This document shows, piece after piece, positions 1 through 6,141 of a stretch of DNA of 9,168 nucleotides. Made by a program: the position numbers and the translations under genes. Every line of letters begins with the position of its first letter. The stretch's first letter is position 1. Origin of the DNA: Myxococcales bacterium UBA5297 (lineage in GTDB: Bacteria; Myxococcota; Myxococcia; Myxococcales; UBA5297); NCBI GenBank assembly GCA_002408385.1, contig DHSB01000220.1:1-9168 (forward strand), written 5' to 3'. The notes under the pieces are model-generated. The model was not told where the DNA came from, made no database searches, and worked only from the letters and a program-made list of their open reading frames with translations.

Positions 1-378
1 CACTTCAAAGGCGGCGCCAAAGCCCAGGGCCTCTGGCGCGATTTGCGCCCTTCTCGACATTCGGGCGCTTTGGAGCCGGGGACGGGCTTGCCGTCGACGT
101 ACTGGCGGTGATCGCCCCGCAAAAGGGGCAGGCGCGGGCTGTCAGGGTCGATCGCTGTTTTCGGCCGTCAGGGGAGGGGATGGCACGGCCGCGCTGAAAT
201 CGAGCCCGGCGCGGCGACTTGGGGCGCTTCGTTTTCCTTGGGGCTGAAGTCTGAGGACTGAGGTCTGGTCTGCCGGCCGGGCCGGAGGTCGTCCTTTTCG
301 GCTCCGGCTCGGCCGGTTTGGGGGGGGGCAACGAACCACGCCGAGGCCCCGCCGCTCGCCACGGGCGTCTGTGCCTCC
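1..378. other. Left-edge region without a supported gene
   Basis: No reading frame here gives a convincing protein. A minus-strand frame that overlaps the end of the oxidoreductase gene contains a CPFCG motif near position 130, but it is otherwise basic, proline-rich and of low complexity. A plus-strand frame entering from the left edge and ending with TGA at 195-197 has fairly G/C-rich third positions, but its product resembles nothing I know. A minus-strand ATG at 58-60 could open a gene running off the left edge, but no ribosome binding site precedes it. What can be supported is the 273-316 hairpin and a run of nine G at 320-328. Confidence 0.5.
273..316 (+). terminator. 15-bp GC-rich hairpin, possible terminator
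   Basis: The arms 273-287 (CCGGCCGGGCCGGAG) and 302-316 (CTCCGGCTCGGCCGG) pair over 15 positions, with one G-U pair when read as plus-strand RNA, around a 14-base loop. On the plus strand the stem is followed by TTT and then nine G. On the minus strand it lies about 60 bases past the stop codon of the oxidoreductase gene, but there one pair becomes an A-C mismatch and no T run follows. It may terminate that gene, or a plus-strand gene entering from the left. The U tract is weak in both directions. Confidence 0.45.
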
Positions 379-1914
379 TTACCCCGGCGGCACGACCCGG
401 AAAGCCTTGCCATCCCGCGCGCACAGCATCTGGGCCAACGCCCGGCCGTGCAGCGCGCACGGCGGCAGCCCTCCGCCCGGCTCAACCCACTGCCCGACCA
501 TGTGGAAGCTCTTCAAGCCTGGCGCCTCGCGCGCGATCCTCGGCAGCGTGAGCATGTTGCCCAGCGGCATCCAACCTTCGTAGCTGCCCTTCCAGTTGCT
601 CGTGTAGCGATGGAAGGTCGCGGGCGTAGCCACGTCGACGACCTCCACCGCCTCGCGCACTCCGCCAACCCGCTGCTCCAGCAGGTCGATGACCTTCTCC
701 GCCACCTCTTTCTTGGCCTCGGCGTAGCGCGCGGGGTTTCCGGCGCGCAGCCCGCGCCAGTATTCGAATTCCCCGCTCTCGAGCATGACGGTAACCGCGG
801 TGCTGTTCGCCGGCGCGAGGCTCGGGTCGTAATCGTAGGCGTGAATCGGCACCTGGGTGATGCGCGTGCCGTCCGGCAGCACCCATGGCTCGGGAAGCCA
901 ATAGCGCGTCATGTGGCACGCCAGCCCCAGCCGCTTGCGAATTCCCAGCGAGACGTAGACCAGAGACGGGTAGGGAGGCATCGTTTTCTCGGCGTAGAGC
1001 GCCTCCACCTCGGGCCTGAGAAAGCGTCCCCCCAGCGCCGAATAGTGCGTCCAATACCCGTCGGCGGCGGACACCACCACGTCGGCGCGCTCCTCACTGC
1101 CGTCGGCCAGGCGGACGCCGACCGCCACGTCGTTCTCCACCAGGACGGATTCGACCCGGGCTCGATACCGAATGCTCCCGCCCAATGCGCGGAATCGTTC
1201 CTCGAATCGACGGGCGAAAGCGAGCGACCCGCCCAGCGGAAACCCGCTGCATCGCAAGTGGTACCAGGCCTGCTGGAACAACAGAATGAGTAGCGTTGCG
1301 TTCCGGTCCCCGTACATCTTCTCGAGCGCGCGGCGCAAGAACGGGCTCTTGAGCCGCGCTCCGTACTGTTGAGGCGTCAGGGCGCCCCAGCGCAGCAGCA
1401 GGGGAAGCCTGGGCAGCAGCTTGACGATCGCGAAAGCGTCACGCCAGGTTCTACCTTCGGGAGGCGGGAGCACCGGAGGCAGGTTCGCTGGGAGGAGCTT
1501 GCGCGCGGTGCCGATCCAGCGTCGGATTTCGCGGGCGTCTTCGGGCGCGGCCTCGAGCAGGTAGCGCTCCTGCCTTTCGAGGTCGGCATAGAGGTGGAAG
1601 AAGGTGTCTCCCCGGGCGTCGGGGATGCCGACATCCAGATCCTGCACGTGGTCGTGATGGACGAACTGCACCGCATTCAGGTCGATGAGCTCTTGCCAGA
1701 TTTCGTACATGGAGGTGCCCGGCCCCGAGCCGAGCAGCCAGTGGATGCAGCCGTCGAAGGTGTAGCCCTTGCGGCTCCAGGCGGTGCACAGGCCTCCGGG
1801 CGAATCCTGGGCTTCGAGGATCTGCACGGCGTAGCCGTTCATGCGCAGGTAGATTCCCGAGCACAGACCGGCCAGGCCGCCGCCGATGATGACCACGCGC
1901 TTCTCGTGCTCCAT
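379..1914 (-). CDS. FAD-dependent phytoene desaturase/CrtISO-type oxidoreductase
   Basis: This 511-residue protein belongs to the CrtI/CrtISO branch of the flavin amine-oxidase superfamily, whose members desaturate, isomerise or saturate polyenes such as carotenoids and retinol. The N-terminus is a dinucleotide-binding Rossmann fold: VVIIGGGLAGL at residues 7-17, the ribose-binding acid at E34, then SPGGLC at 38-43. The C-terminal FAD-binding segment reads HMVGQWVEPGGGLPPCALHG (471-490), typical of this family, and length is also typical. ATG 1912-1914 was chosen because GGAGG lies five bases upstream and the Rossmann fold begins at once. The frame stays open upstream to 2310, but that part has its own unrelated origin. 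No other carotenoid gene is visible, so the substrate is unknown; a role in lipid or pigment metabolism is inference. Confidence 0.9.
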   Translation of the reverse strand: MEHEKRVVIIGGGLAGLCSGIYLRMNGYAVQILEAQDSPGGLCTAWSRKGYTFDGCIHWLLGSGPGTSMYEIWQELIDLNAVQFVHHDHVQDLDVGIPDARGDTFFHLYADLERQERYLLEAAPEDAREIRRWIGTARKLLPANLPPVLPPPEGRTWRDAFAIVKLLPRLPLLLRWGALTPQQYGARLKSPFLRRALEKMYGDRNATLLILLFQQAWYHLRCSGFPLGGSLAFARRFEERFRALGGSIRYRARVESVLVENDVAVGVRLADGSEERADVVVSAADGYWTHYSALGGRFLRPEVEALYAEKTMPPYPSLVYVSLGIRKRLGLACHMTRYWLPEPWVLPDGTRITQVPIHAYDYDPSLAPANSTAVTVMLESGEFEYWRGLRAGNPARYAEAKKEVAEKVIDLLEQRVGGVREAVEVVDVATPATFHRYTSNWKGSYEGWMPLGNMLTLPRIAREAPGLKSFHMVGQWVEPGGGLPPCALHGRALAQMLCARDGKAFRVVPPG

Positions 1915-1919
1915 GGCGT

Positions 1920-1924
1920 CCTCC
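1920..1924 (-). promoter_or_regulatory. Ribosome binding site fixing the oxidoreductase start
   Basis: The minus strand reads GGAGG here, five bases before ATG 1912-1914. This decides the start against the much longer in-frame extension up to position 2310. Confidence 0.8.
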
Positions 1925-2184
1925 GATTCGCTCGCCGCGCGCCGTCGGCGAGGCGGCGGCGTAGAACGTGAGCGTGGGCGGCATCCTCCCACCTGCGACG
2001 GCGCAAGAGAAGCGCGTCGGCTCTCCGAGCAAGGGCCTTGAGCCGAGGAACCGAAACCGCGATTCCCCGAAGACCAAGGTCCGCCCGTCTCGGCGGCCGC
2101 GCACGGGCACATCGGATTTGAACGCGAAGGCCGCTTCTCCCGCAGGGGCGAGTAGGGGCCTTGTCGCCGCCCTCGACGCGATTG

Positions 2185-2387
2185 CTCCAAGGTCACCACG
2201 AGCCGGTAGGCGCTGCCCTCGAGGCCGCCGATGTAGTCGACGAAGACGTGCCAGATGCCCGCGGGCAAGGCCTCGATGGTGAGCGTCGCCAGCCCGTCAT
2301 TGCAACACACTCCCGCTCGTTGTCCGGCTCGGTGCCGCCGCAGCTCTTGCGCGGGGAGCCATCCCGGCTCGACCGCCAGGCGCTCAT
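2185..2387 (-). pseudogene. Frameshifted remnant of a PPC-like (pre-peptidase C-terminal) domain
   Basis: In one minus-strand frame, 2185-2310 encodes CNDGLATLTIEALPAG, then WHVFVDYIGG, then SAYRLVVTLE. This is the beta-strand pattern at the end of bacterial PPC domains, which are extracytoplasmic beta-sandwich modules in secreted proteins. Just upstream, in a different frame (about 2387 to 2312), the sequence reads SCGGTEPDNEREC, which resembles the part of such domains that normally leads directly into the CND segment. The two halves are thus in different frames, around GAGTGTGTTGCAATGAC near 2300-2316. A stop codon interrupts the second frame just upstream of 2387, and there is no start or ribosome binding site. 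It looks like the tail of a degraded gene. The family assignment is by pattern only; the frameshift reading is inference. Confidence 0.5.
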
Positions 2388-2520
2388 CGCCTCCTACGGC
2401 AGCAACTTCGTGCGCTCGGTACCCGAGCGGCTCTGTGCCGGGAAGGGCAAGGGCGTCTCGGCAGACGAGCGGGCGGTGCCGCTCGGCGGCTTCACCAGCA
2501 GCCGTCAGCCGGCCGCCTTA
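2341..2520 (+). pseudogene. Coding-like fragment of unknown origin
   Basis: Plus-strand codons from about 2341 to 2510 have almost exclusively G or C at third positions and translate to a natural-looking segment, including LDRQALIASYGSNFVRSVPE and then DERAVPLGGFTSS. The open frame starts further upstream only as a shadow of the opposite-strand remnant, and continues to a TGA at 2614-2616 through less protein-like sequence. No ribosome binding site or domain-sized start is present. I do not recognise the protein. It may be a leftover of a broken gene, or a shadow of minus-strand coding that shares its third-base positions. Confidence 0.25.
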
Positions 2521-2645
2521 GCCGAAGGACCGCGGGAGGAGCCCTCGGCGCGCCGAACCCACAGCCGCCGCGAACTGTGCAGAAGCCTGCATTGCCGAAA
2601 AGAAGCCCTACCGTGATGGATAGGGCCCATGGTGTGGGGGCCGAG

Positions 2646-2650
2646 GGAGG
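2646..2650 (+). promoter_or_regulatory. Ribosome binding site fixing the GTG start of the KGG protein
   Basis: GGAGG, within GGGAGGA, lies seven bases before GTG 2658-2660. The upstream ATG codons in the same frame (2577 and 2616) lack such a site, so the short form of the protein is preferred. Confidence 0.75.
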
Positions 2651-2657
2651 AAGACAA

Positions 2658-2825
2658 GTGGCACGCAAGACCAAGGGCGACATGACCGTGAAGGAGGCCG
2701 GGCAGCTAGGTGGCCGCAAAGTCGCCGACGAGAGGGGCCGGGAGTTCTACGAGGAGATCGGCCACAAGGGCGGCCAGCGGGTTCGGGAGCTGATCAACGA
2801 GGGCAAGGAGGCCGAGAGGAAGTAG
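2658..2825 (+). CDS. Small KGG-repeat stress protein
   Basis: This 55-residue, highly charged, hydrophilic protein carries two copies of the glycine-rich KGG motif: MTVKEAGQLGGRKVADERG at residues 9-27 and FYEEIGHKGGQRVRELINEG at 30-49. Such motifs define the KGG/GsiB/YciG family, related to plant Em-type LEA proteins, and the members studied are induced by general stress or starvation. They are thought to be disordered protectants rather than enzymes. There is no signal peptide, so it should be cytoplasmic. The GTG start is supported by a strong ribosome binding site; an ATG start would add up to 27 residues unlike the family. The gene is monocistronic, with a strong hairpin 24 bases after its stop. 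Family assignment is firm; the stress role here is inferred. Confidence 0.85.
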   Translation: MARKTKGDMTVKEAGQLGGRKVADERGREFYEEIGHKGGQRVRELINEGKEAERK

Positions 2826-2849
2826 TCCCGACTCCTGCGGGCAAACGCG

Positions 2850-2891
2850 AGGCGGGCCGGGCGCGCTCCAGAACGCGCCCGGCCCGCCTTT
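2850..2891 (+). terminator. Strong hairpin terminator of the KGG gene
   Basis: The arms 2850-2865 (AGGCGGGCCGGGCGCG) and 2874-2889 (CGCGCCCGGCCCGCCT) are perfect complements over 16 bp, with an eight-base loop. The 3' arm runs into TTT (2889-2891). The U tract is short, but stem strength and position directly after the stop codon support intrinsic termination. Confidence 0.8.
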
Positions 2892-2960
2892 CGTCACCCT
2901 GGCATCCGGGCGCTGGCAGGGCGGGCAGGACGGCTTCCCTTTGCGGCCCAAGACCCGATT

Positions 2961-3001
2961 GGCATGTTTGCCCTGCGGCAATTTGGAGGGCCGAACATGC
3001 C
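2961..3001. repeat. Nested inverted repeat, possible operator or RNA structure
   Basis: The outer arms GGCATGTT (2961-2968) and AACATGCC (2994-3001) are perfect complements. Inside them a second repeat, TTGCC (2968-2972) and GGCAA (2977-2981), encloses a four-base loop. It lies about 70 bases past the KGG terminator and 338 bases before the next start codon. It could be a protein-binding site or a folded leader RNA; nothing here decides between them. Confidence 0.4.
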
Positions 3002-3338
3002 CTCTGGAACTGGAGAGGAAGGGTTGCCCGGTCGGAAGCTCAGCCAGAGGTCGAGGGCCTCACGGGCGGCTCGAGGGTGGGAACGGCGAGCATGGAACGG
3101 CCTCCTCTTTCCGCTGCTGTGCAAGCCCGTCGGCTCGAGAGGCAGCGCCTCCCGAAGCCGCGCGGCCGCTGGCCAAGGACGGCGCGTCGCGATCGCCTGG
3201 CCCACCGTCGACCTCAGGCACAGGGCCTTTCACCGGGCGCCCGTACTCTCTAAGTTCCGAATGTGGCAAAGGCCGCTATGTCAGACCTGCAGCAAGGGAT
3301 CGGGCGCGCAGCGGCGTGAGCCCGAGAGGAGGAGAGAG

Positions 3339-4001
3339 ATGAGGCGACTGATTGCAGCGACGACGCTCGCGCTGTCGCTGGGGCTCGTTCCGAGCCTGGC
3401 GAATGCGCAGCAACAGCAGCAGCAGCAGGACCAGGCCTCCCAGCAGGACCAGCAGCAGATGGGCCAGCAGCAGATGGGCGGGCAGATGGAGATCCGCGAC
3501 CAGCGGCCGACCTCCATCGTCGCGGTGGCCAAGGGCACGGTGACCGGCCTGAACCTGTCGCGCGGGCTGATCACCATCAGCACCGGCCGCGGCAACCTGA
3601 CCCTGAACGCCCTTCCAAGCCAGATCGCCGACCTGAACCCCGGTGACCTGGTGGCGCTCAGCTACAACAACTACAACGGCGTGCGCTGGCTGGCGCTCAA
3701 CCAGTCGGCTGGCGGAGGCATCGGCGGCGCGGGCGCGACCTCGCTCGACCCGCAGGCGTTCGGTCAGTACGGCGTGGTGACCGGCTACGTGACGCAACTG
3801 AACAAGAACAACGGCACCATCACCGTCCGCAACGTGCCGTTCCGCACGCACCCGCAGTTCCTCGAGAACCTGCTGCCGGGCCAGTTCGTGAACGTCACGT
3901 TCGCGCAGGTCGGCAACATCAACTGGGCACAGCAGATCAACCCGGTCGGCGCGCAGGCCCCGAGCCTGCCTGGTCAGCAGCAGCAGGGTGGCCAGCAGTA
4001 G
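3339..4001 (+). CDS. Secreted Gln-rich protein with two tandem small beta-rich domains
   Basis: This 220-residue protein has a clear signal peptide (MRR, hydrophobic core, cleavage expected after ANA at 21-23), so it is exported. The mature protein begins with a glutamine-rich tract (24-46: seven Q, then DQ, QQ and MGQQQ units) and ends with another (213-220). Between them are two similar domains of about 57 residues, 66-122 and 145-202, each starting with GxVTG and containing a conserved PG (101-102 and 180-181) and a tryptophan (117 and 196). The strand-rich pattern suggests small barrels, but I recognise no family. ATG 3339-3341 has AGGAGG six bases upstream, and the stop is doubled (TAG TAG). 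The convergent neighbour at 4116-4733 is a divergent paralogue. Function unknown; an envelope or matrix role is a guess. Confidence 0.85.
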   Translation: MRRLIAATTLALSLGLVPSLANAQQQQQQQDQASQQDQQQMGQQQMGGQMEIRDQRPTSIVAVAKGTVTGLNLSRGLITISTGRGNLTLNALPSQIADLNPGDLVALSYNNYNGVRWLALNQSAGGGIGGAGATSLDPQAFGQYGVVTGYVTQLNKNNGTITVRNVPFRTHPQFLENLLPGQFVNVTFAQVGNINWAQQINPVGAQAPSLPGQQQQGGQQ

Positions 4002-4031
4002 TAGCGCCAGCCTAGCTCGATGAAGCGGCAA

Positions 4032-4061
4032 GGCGAGGAGGGGCTTCGGCTCCTCCTCGCC
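4032..4061. terminator. UUCG-loop hairpin between convergent genes
   Basis: The arms 4032-4044 and 4049-4061 pair over 13 bp (GGCGAGGAGG plus GGC, with one G-T pair) and enclose a TTCG tetraloop closed by C-G on the plus strand, the very stable cUUCGg loop. It lies 31 bases after the stop of the plus-strand gene and 55 bases past the end of the minus-strand gene. No T run follows on either side, so it may instead protect 3' ends or assist termination of both genes. Confidence 0.55.
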
Positions 4062-4115
4062 GCGCGCTGGGTGACCCCAACCCTCACCGTTTGCGCTCTT
4101 GGCGCCGGCAAGCGC

Positions 4116-4733
4116 TCAAGCGGCTGGGCAGAGCGAGCGGAGCCAGCGCCGGCCCTCGATCCGAACGAAGTCGACATCAAGCACCTGGCCCGGCAGCACA
4201 CCCCGTAGCATGCTCGGGTGGCAGTGATGGACGCGCCCGGCAAGCACGATGAGGCCTCGGGCCTTGTCAATCGAGGTGACGACGCCGCTTGCTCTGCCAG
4301 AGCGACCGAAGCCCTGGAGGCTGTCTGAGCAGCTCGCGCCGTCGAGCAGGAGCCAGCGCTGGTCACCAAATTCGCCAAACCAAAGCTGGGCGATCTCTCC
4401 CGGGACGAGATCGGCAAGCTGGCCCGGGGTCGCCCGAAGGCGGTAGGGGCGGCCGTTCACCTCGAGCGTGAGCCTGCCGGCTCCGAAGTCGAGCGCGAGG
4501 ACCTCGCCGCGCAAGTGGACGACCAGGCCCAGGTCGGACTTGGCGGGCTGGGCCCCGCGGTCGAGGTGCGAGACGAAGTCGCGCACGAGGGGGCAGGCGA
4601 TTGAGAGTTCCGGCTGCTCGAGTGCGCGGCCTGAAGCAGCAGCGAGCAGCACCGCGAGCGCGACCAGGATTGCTGGTGCGAGTCGGCCGGTTCGCCTTGC
4701 GCGGGTGTGAGTGCGAACGCCTTTGGTTGCCAT
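4116..4733 (-). CDS. Exported paralogue with two tandem small beta-rich domains
   Basis: This 205-residue protein begins with a basic segment (residues 1-17) and a hydrophobic stretch (18-34, APAILVALAVLLAAA), a signal peptide or N-terminal anchor. It has the same plan as the 3339-4001 product: domain 1 at 76-132 aligns without gaps to that protein's 66-122 (about 19 of 57 identical by hand), and domain 2 at 146-203 aligns to 145-202 (about 18 of 58). Shared residues include ADLxPG and RWL in domain 1, and HP, LPGQ and W in domain 2. It lacks the glutamine tracts and has four cysteines after the signal region (47, 135, 171, 202) that the neighbour lacks, so disulfides are possible. ATG 4731-4733 has no strong ribosome binding site, so the start is less certain. 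Function unknown. Confidence 0.8.
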   Translation of the reverse strand: MATKGVRTHTRARRTGRLAPAILVALAVLLAAASGRALEQPELSIACPLVRDFVSHLDRGAQPAKSDLGLVVHLRGEVLALDFGAGRLTLEVNGRPYRLRATPGQLADLVPGEIAQLWFGEFGDQRWLLLDGASCSDSLQGFGRSGRASGVVTSIDKARGLIVLAGRVHHCHPSMLRGVLPGQVLDVDFVRIEGRRWLRSLCPAA

Positions 4734-4835
4734 GCGAGCCCGTGCTTCGCCGCCGCCGAGTGTCTCTTCTGCCTCTCAATGTTTCTATTCGCACAGCGTG
4801 GGCGCCAGCGTCGGGCGGGTGCCGGGTCGCGGCGG

Positions 4836-6029
4836 CTAGGAGTCGGCCGGAAGGGCGATCGTCAGCGTGTGGCCAACCGTATCGAGGATGAGCGTGGCCT
4901 GGGGCCACAAGCCGTTGCCGAGCAAGCCCGCAAGTCCGAGCGCGCGGCCGCCTGTCATCGAGCTGCGAAGGGCCTCAGCGTGCGGCTCGAAAGTTCTGCC
5001 GCCGAGCTCCACCGGCATGCCGACGAGCAGCTTGCCCACGGCGCCTCCGCCCGCGCCGCTCAGCGCGATCTCCCGTGCAGCCTTCGCGGCGCCCGGGTAC
5101 GCGGGCCCAAGCGAATAGGCCGAAGGCATGCCCGTGTCGATGCCGAACAGCGCGGGAGGGCCCGCGCCGACCCGAGCAACGACCGCAAGGTCGAGGCCCG
5201 CCAGCACATAGGGAACAGTGACCGCCTGAGCCCCCGCGGGAGCCGGGGGTGGCCGCTTGCTGACGGACATGAGCGAGTCGCGCAGAGCCAGGGTCACCGC
5301 AAGACCGGCCAGCGCCTGCTGCGGCGAGAGGATGACGTGGATGTTCGCGCGTTCGAGAGCAGGCAGGTCGATGACGAGGACCGGAAGGTTGCGGACCGCC
5401 AGTGCACCGAGGGTAACCTCGCCAGCGACGGCCAGCCGCGCATCGGCTCGCCCGGCGCCGGCGGCGACGCCGACCGGGAAGCTCGCCTCTGTCAGCGCGA
5501 GGCCCAGCTTGCGAGCGAGGCTCGCCGAGACGACCGATTCGCTCGCCCCGGTGTCGATGATGACTCCGACCTCCTGCCCACCGATGCGGCCGAGGGTGAG
5601 CGGAATCGGAGCTCCACGCGCCAGGCCAATCTCGACCCGGGCGCCCTTCATCTCGACCTGCCGCGCAGCCGGCCTGCGCGCCCGGAGCTGCGCCTCGGCG
5701 CAGGCGCGGCCCGTCACATCGCCGAGCGCGCAAAGGGCGGAGGCGGCCCGCTCGAGCCGCTCGTTGCCTTCGGCCCGGTGCGCGAGGTGCCATTCGAGCT
5801 CTGCGGCGCGCCGGCTGCCCGCGGGCAACGTCGACTTGAGCCGCTCGGCCCTGTCGTTGTCGAAACGGGCGAGCGCCACCCAGGCCTCGAGATAGCGAGC
5901 CTCTTCGGGACCGCTGCTCCTCAACGAGAGAGCACGATCGATCTCTCCGCGTGCGAGCGCCTGTGCGGCCGGCGAGCCGGCAGAAGCCAGAACCGCGGCA
6001 CCGCAGAGGGCCGCCCAGAGCGAAAGCAT
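4836..6029 (-). CDS. Secreted two-lobed retropepsin-like aspartic protease
   Basis: This 397-residue protein has a signal peptide (about 1-23, MLSLWAALCG then AAVLASAG, ending AQA). Residues 24-120 are alanine-, leucine- and arginine-rich and helical, similar to TPR or solenoid repeats. The catalytic part follows: IIDTGASESVVS at 157-168 is the DTG(A/S)S motif of retropepsin-like aspartic proteases, and a second motif, GIDTGMPSA, lies at 296-304. Each lobe ends with a flap-and-loop pattern, the second with GLLGNGLWPQATLILD (368-383). With both aspartates (D159, D298) present, one chain could form the whole active site. The start has GGAGG only three bases upstream, shorter than ideal, but the signal peptide supports it. 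It lies 112 bases after the ATPase gene and 102 before the exported paralogue. The substrate is unknown. Confidence 0.8.
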   Translation of the reverse strand: MLSLWAALCGAAVLASAGSPAAQALARGEIDRALSLRSSGPEEARYLEAWVALARFDNDRAERLKSTLPAGSRRAAELEWHLAHRAEGNERLERAASALCALGDVTGRACAEAQLRARRPAARQVEMKGARVEIGLARGAPIPLTLGRIGGQEVGVIIDTGASESVVSASLARKLGLALTEASFPVGVAAGAGRADARLAVAGEVTLGALAVRNLPVLVIDLPALERANIHVILSPQQALAGLAVTLALRDSLMSVSKRPPPAPAGAQAVTVPYVLAGLDLAVVARVGAGPPALFGIDTGMPSAYSLGPAYPGAAKAAREIALSGAGGGAVGKLLVGMPVELGGRTFEPHAEALRSSMTGGRALGLAGLLGNGLWPQATLILDTVGHTLTIALPADS

Positions 6030-6141
6030 GTTCCTCCATCCCCGCCCGCCCGGTCTAGTGGCAATCGCACGTGGCGAGCGCCCCTGGCAACAAAGGCAGG
6101 GAGGAGGGCCTGGAGGCTCCGCTGGCGGATGAAAAGGCTCG

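Larger units (their letters stand above)
1915..2657. other. Decayed region with gene remnants, no intact gene
   Basis: This 743-base stretch between the divergent oxidoreductase and KGG genes holds no intact gene. It contains a minus-strand remnant of a PPC-like domain (about 2185-2387) and a plus-strand coding-like fragment (about 2341-2520), both listed separately. The part between 1925 and 2184 is open in the frame of the oxidoreductase, but translates to arginine-, proline- and serine-rich sequence with no recognisable fold. It must also carry the promoters of the two divergent genes; I could not pick out convincing -35/-10 boxes. Confidence 0.6.
2826..3338. other. Long intergenic region between the KGG gene and the Gln-rich secreted protein gene
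   Basis: These 513 bases contain no supported gene. The frame of the downstream gene stays open back to 2964, but that part translates to low-complexity, arginine- and serine-rich sequence without a ribosome binding site. The region contains the terminator of the KGG gene (2850-2891), a nested inverted repeat (2961-3001) and a small palindrome, GAGGC-agc-GCCTC, at 3139-3151. The last 120 bases are the likely place for the promoter of the 3339 gene, but no -35/-10 pair is convincing. Confidence 0.6.

Noticed and set aside
5..460. Minus-strand frame with a CPFCG motif, possible zinc-ribbon protein
   Set aside because: Only one CxxC pair is present, the rest is basic low-complexity sequence, and it overlaps the end of the oxidoreductase gene by 82 bases without a ribosome binding site.
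448..1293. Plus-strand open frame of 281 codons across the oxidoreductase gene
   Set aside because: Antisense shadow; the minus strand has the FAD-binding motifs.
2577..2657. Longer form of the KGG protein starting at ATG 2577 or 2616
   Set aside because: Neither ATG has a ribosome binding site, and the added residues are unlike the family; the GTG at 2658 has a strong site at good spacing.
3261..3275. TGGCA...GC pattern resembling a sigma-54 promoter upstream of the 3339 gene
   Set aside because: The distance between the GG and GC elements is two bases too short for the -24/-12 consensus. A similar match near 2960 also has wrong spacing.
3276..4031. Minus-strand open frame of 251 codons across the Gln-rich protein gene
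   Set aside because: The long leucine run is the reverse complement of the CAG repeats; no start signal. The plus strand has the signal peptide and ribosome binding site.
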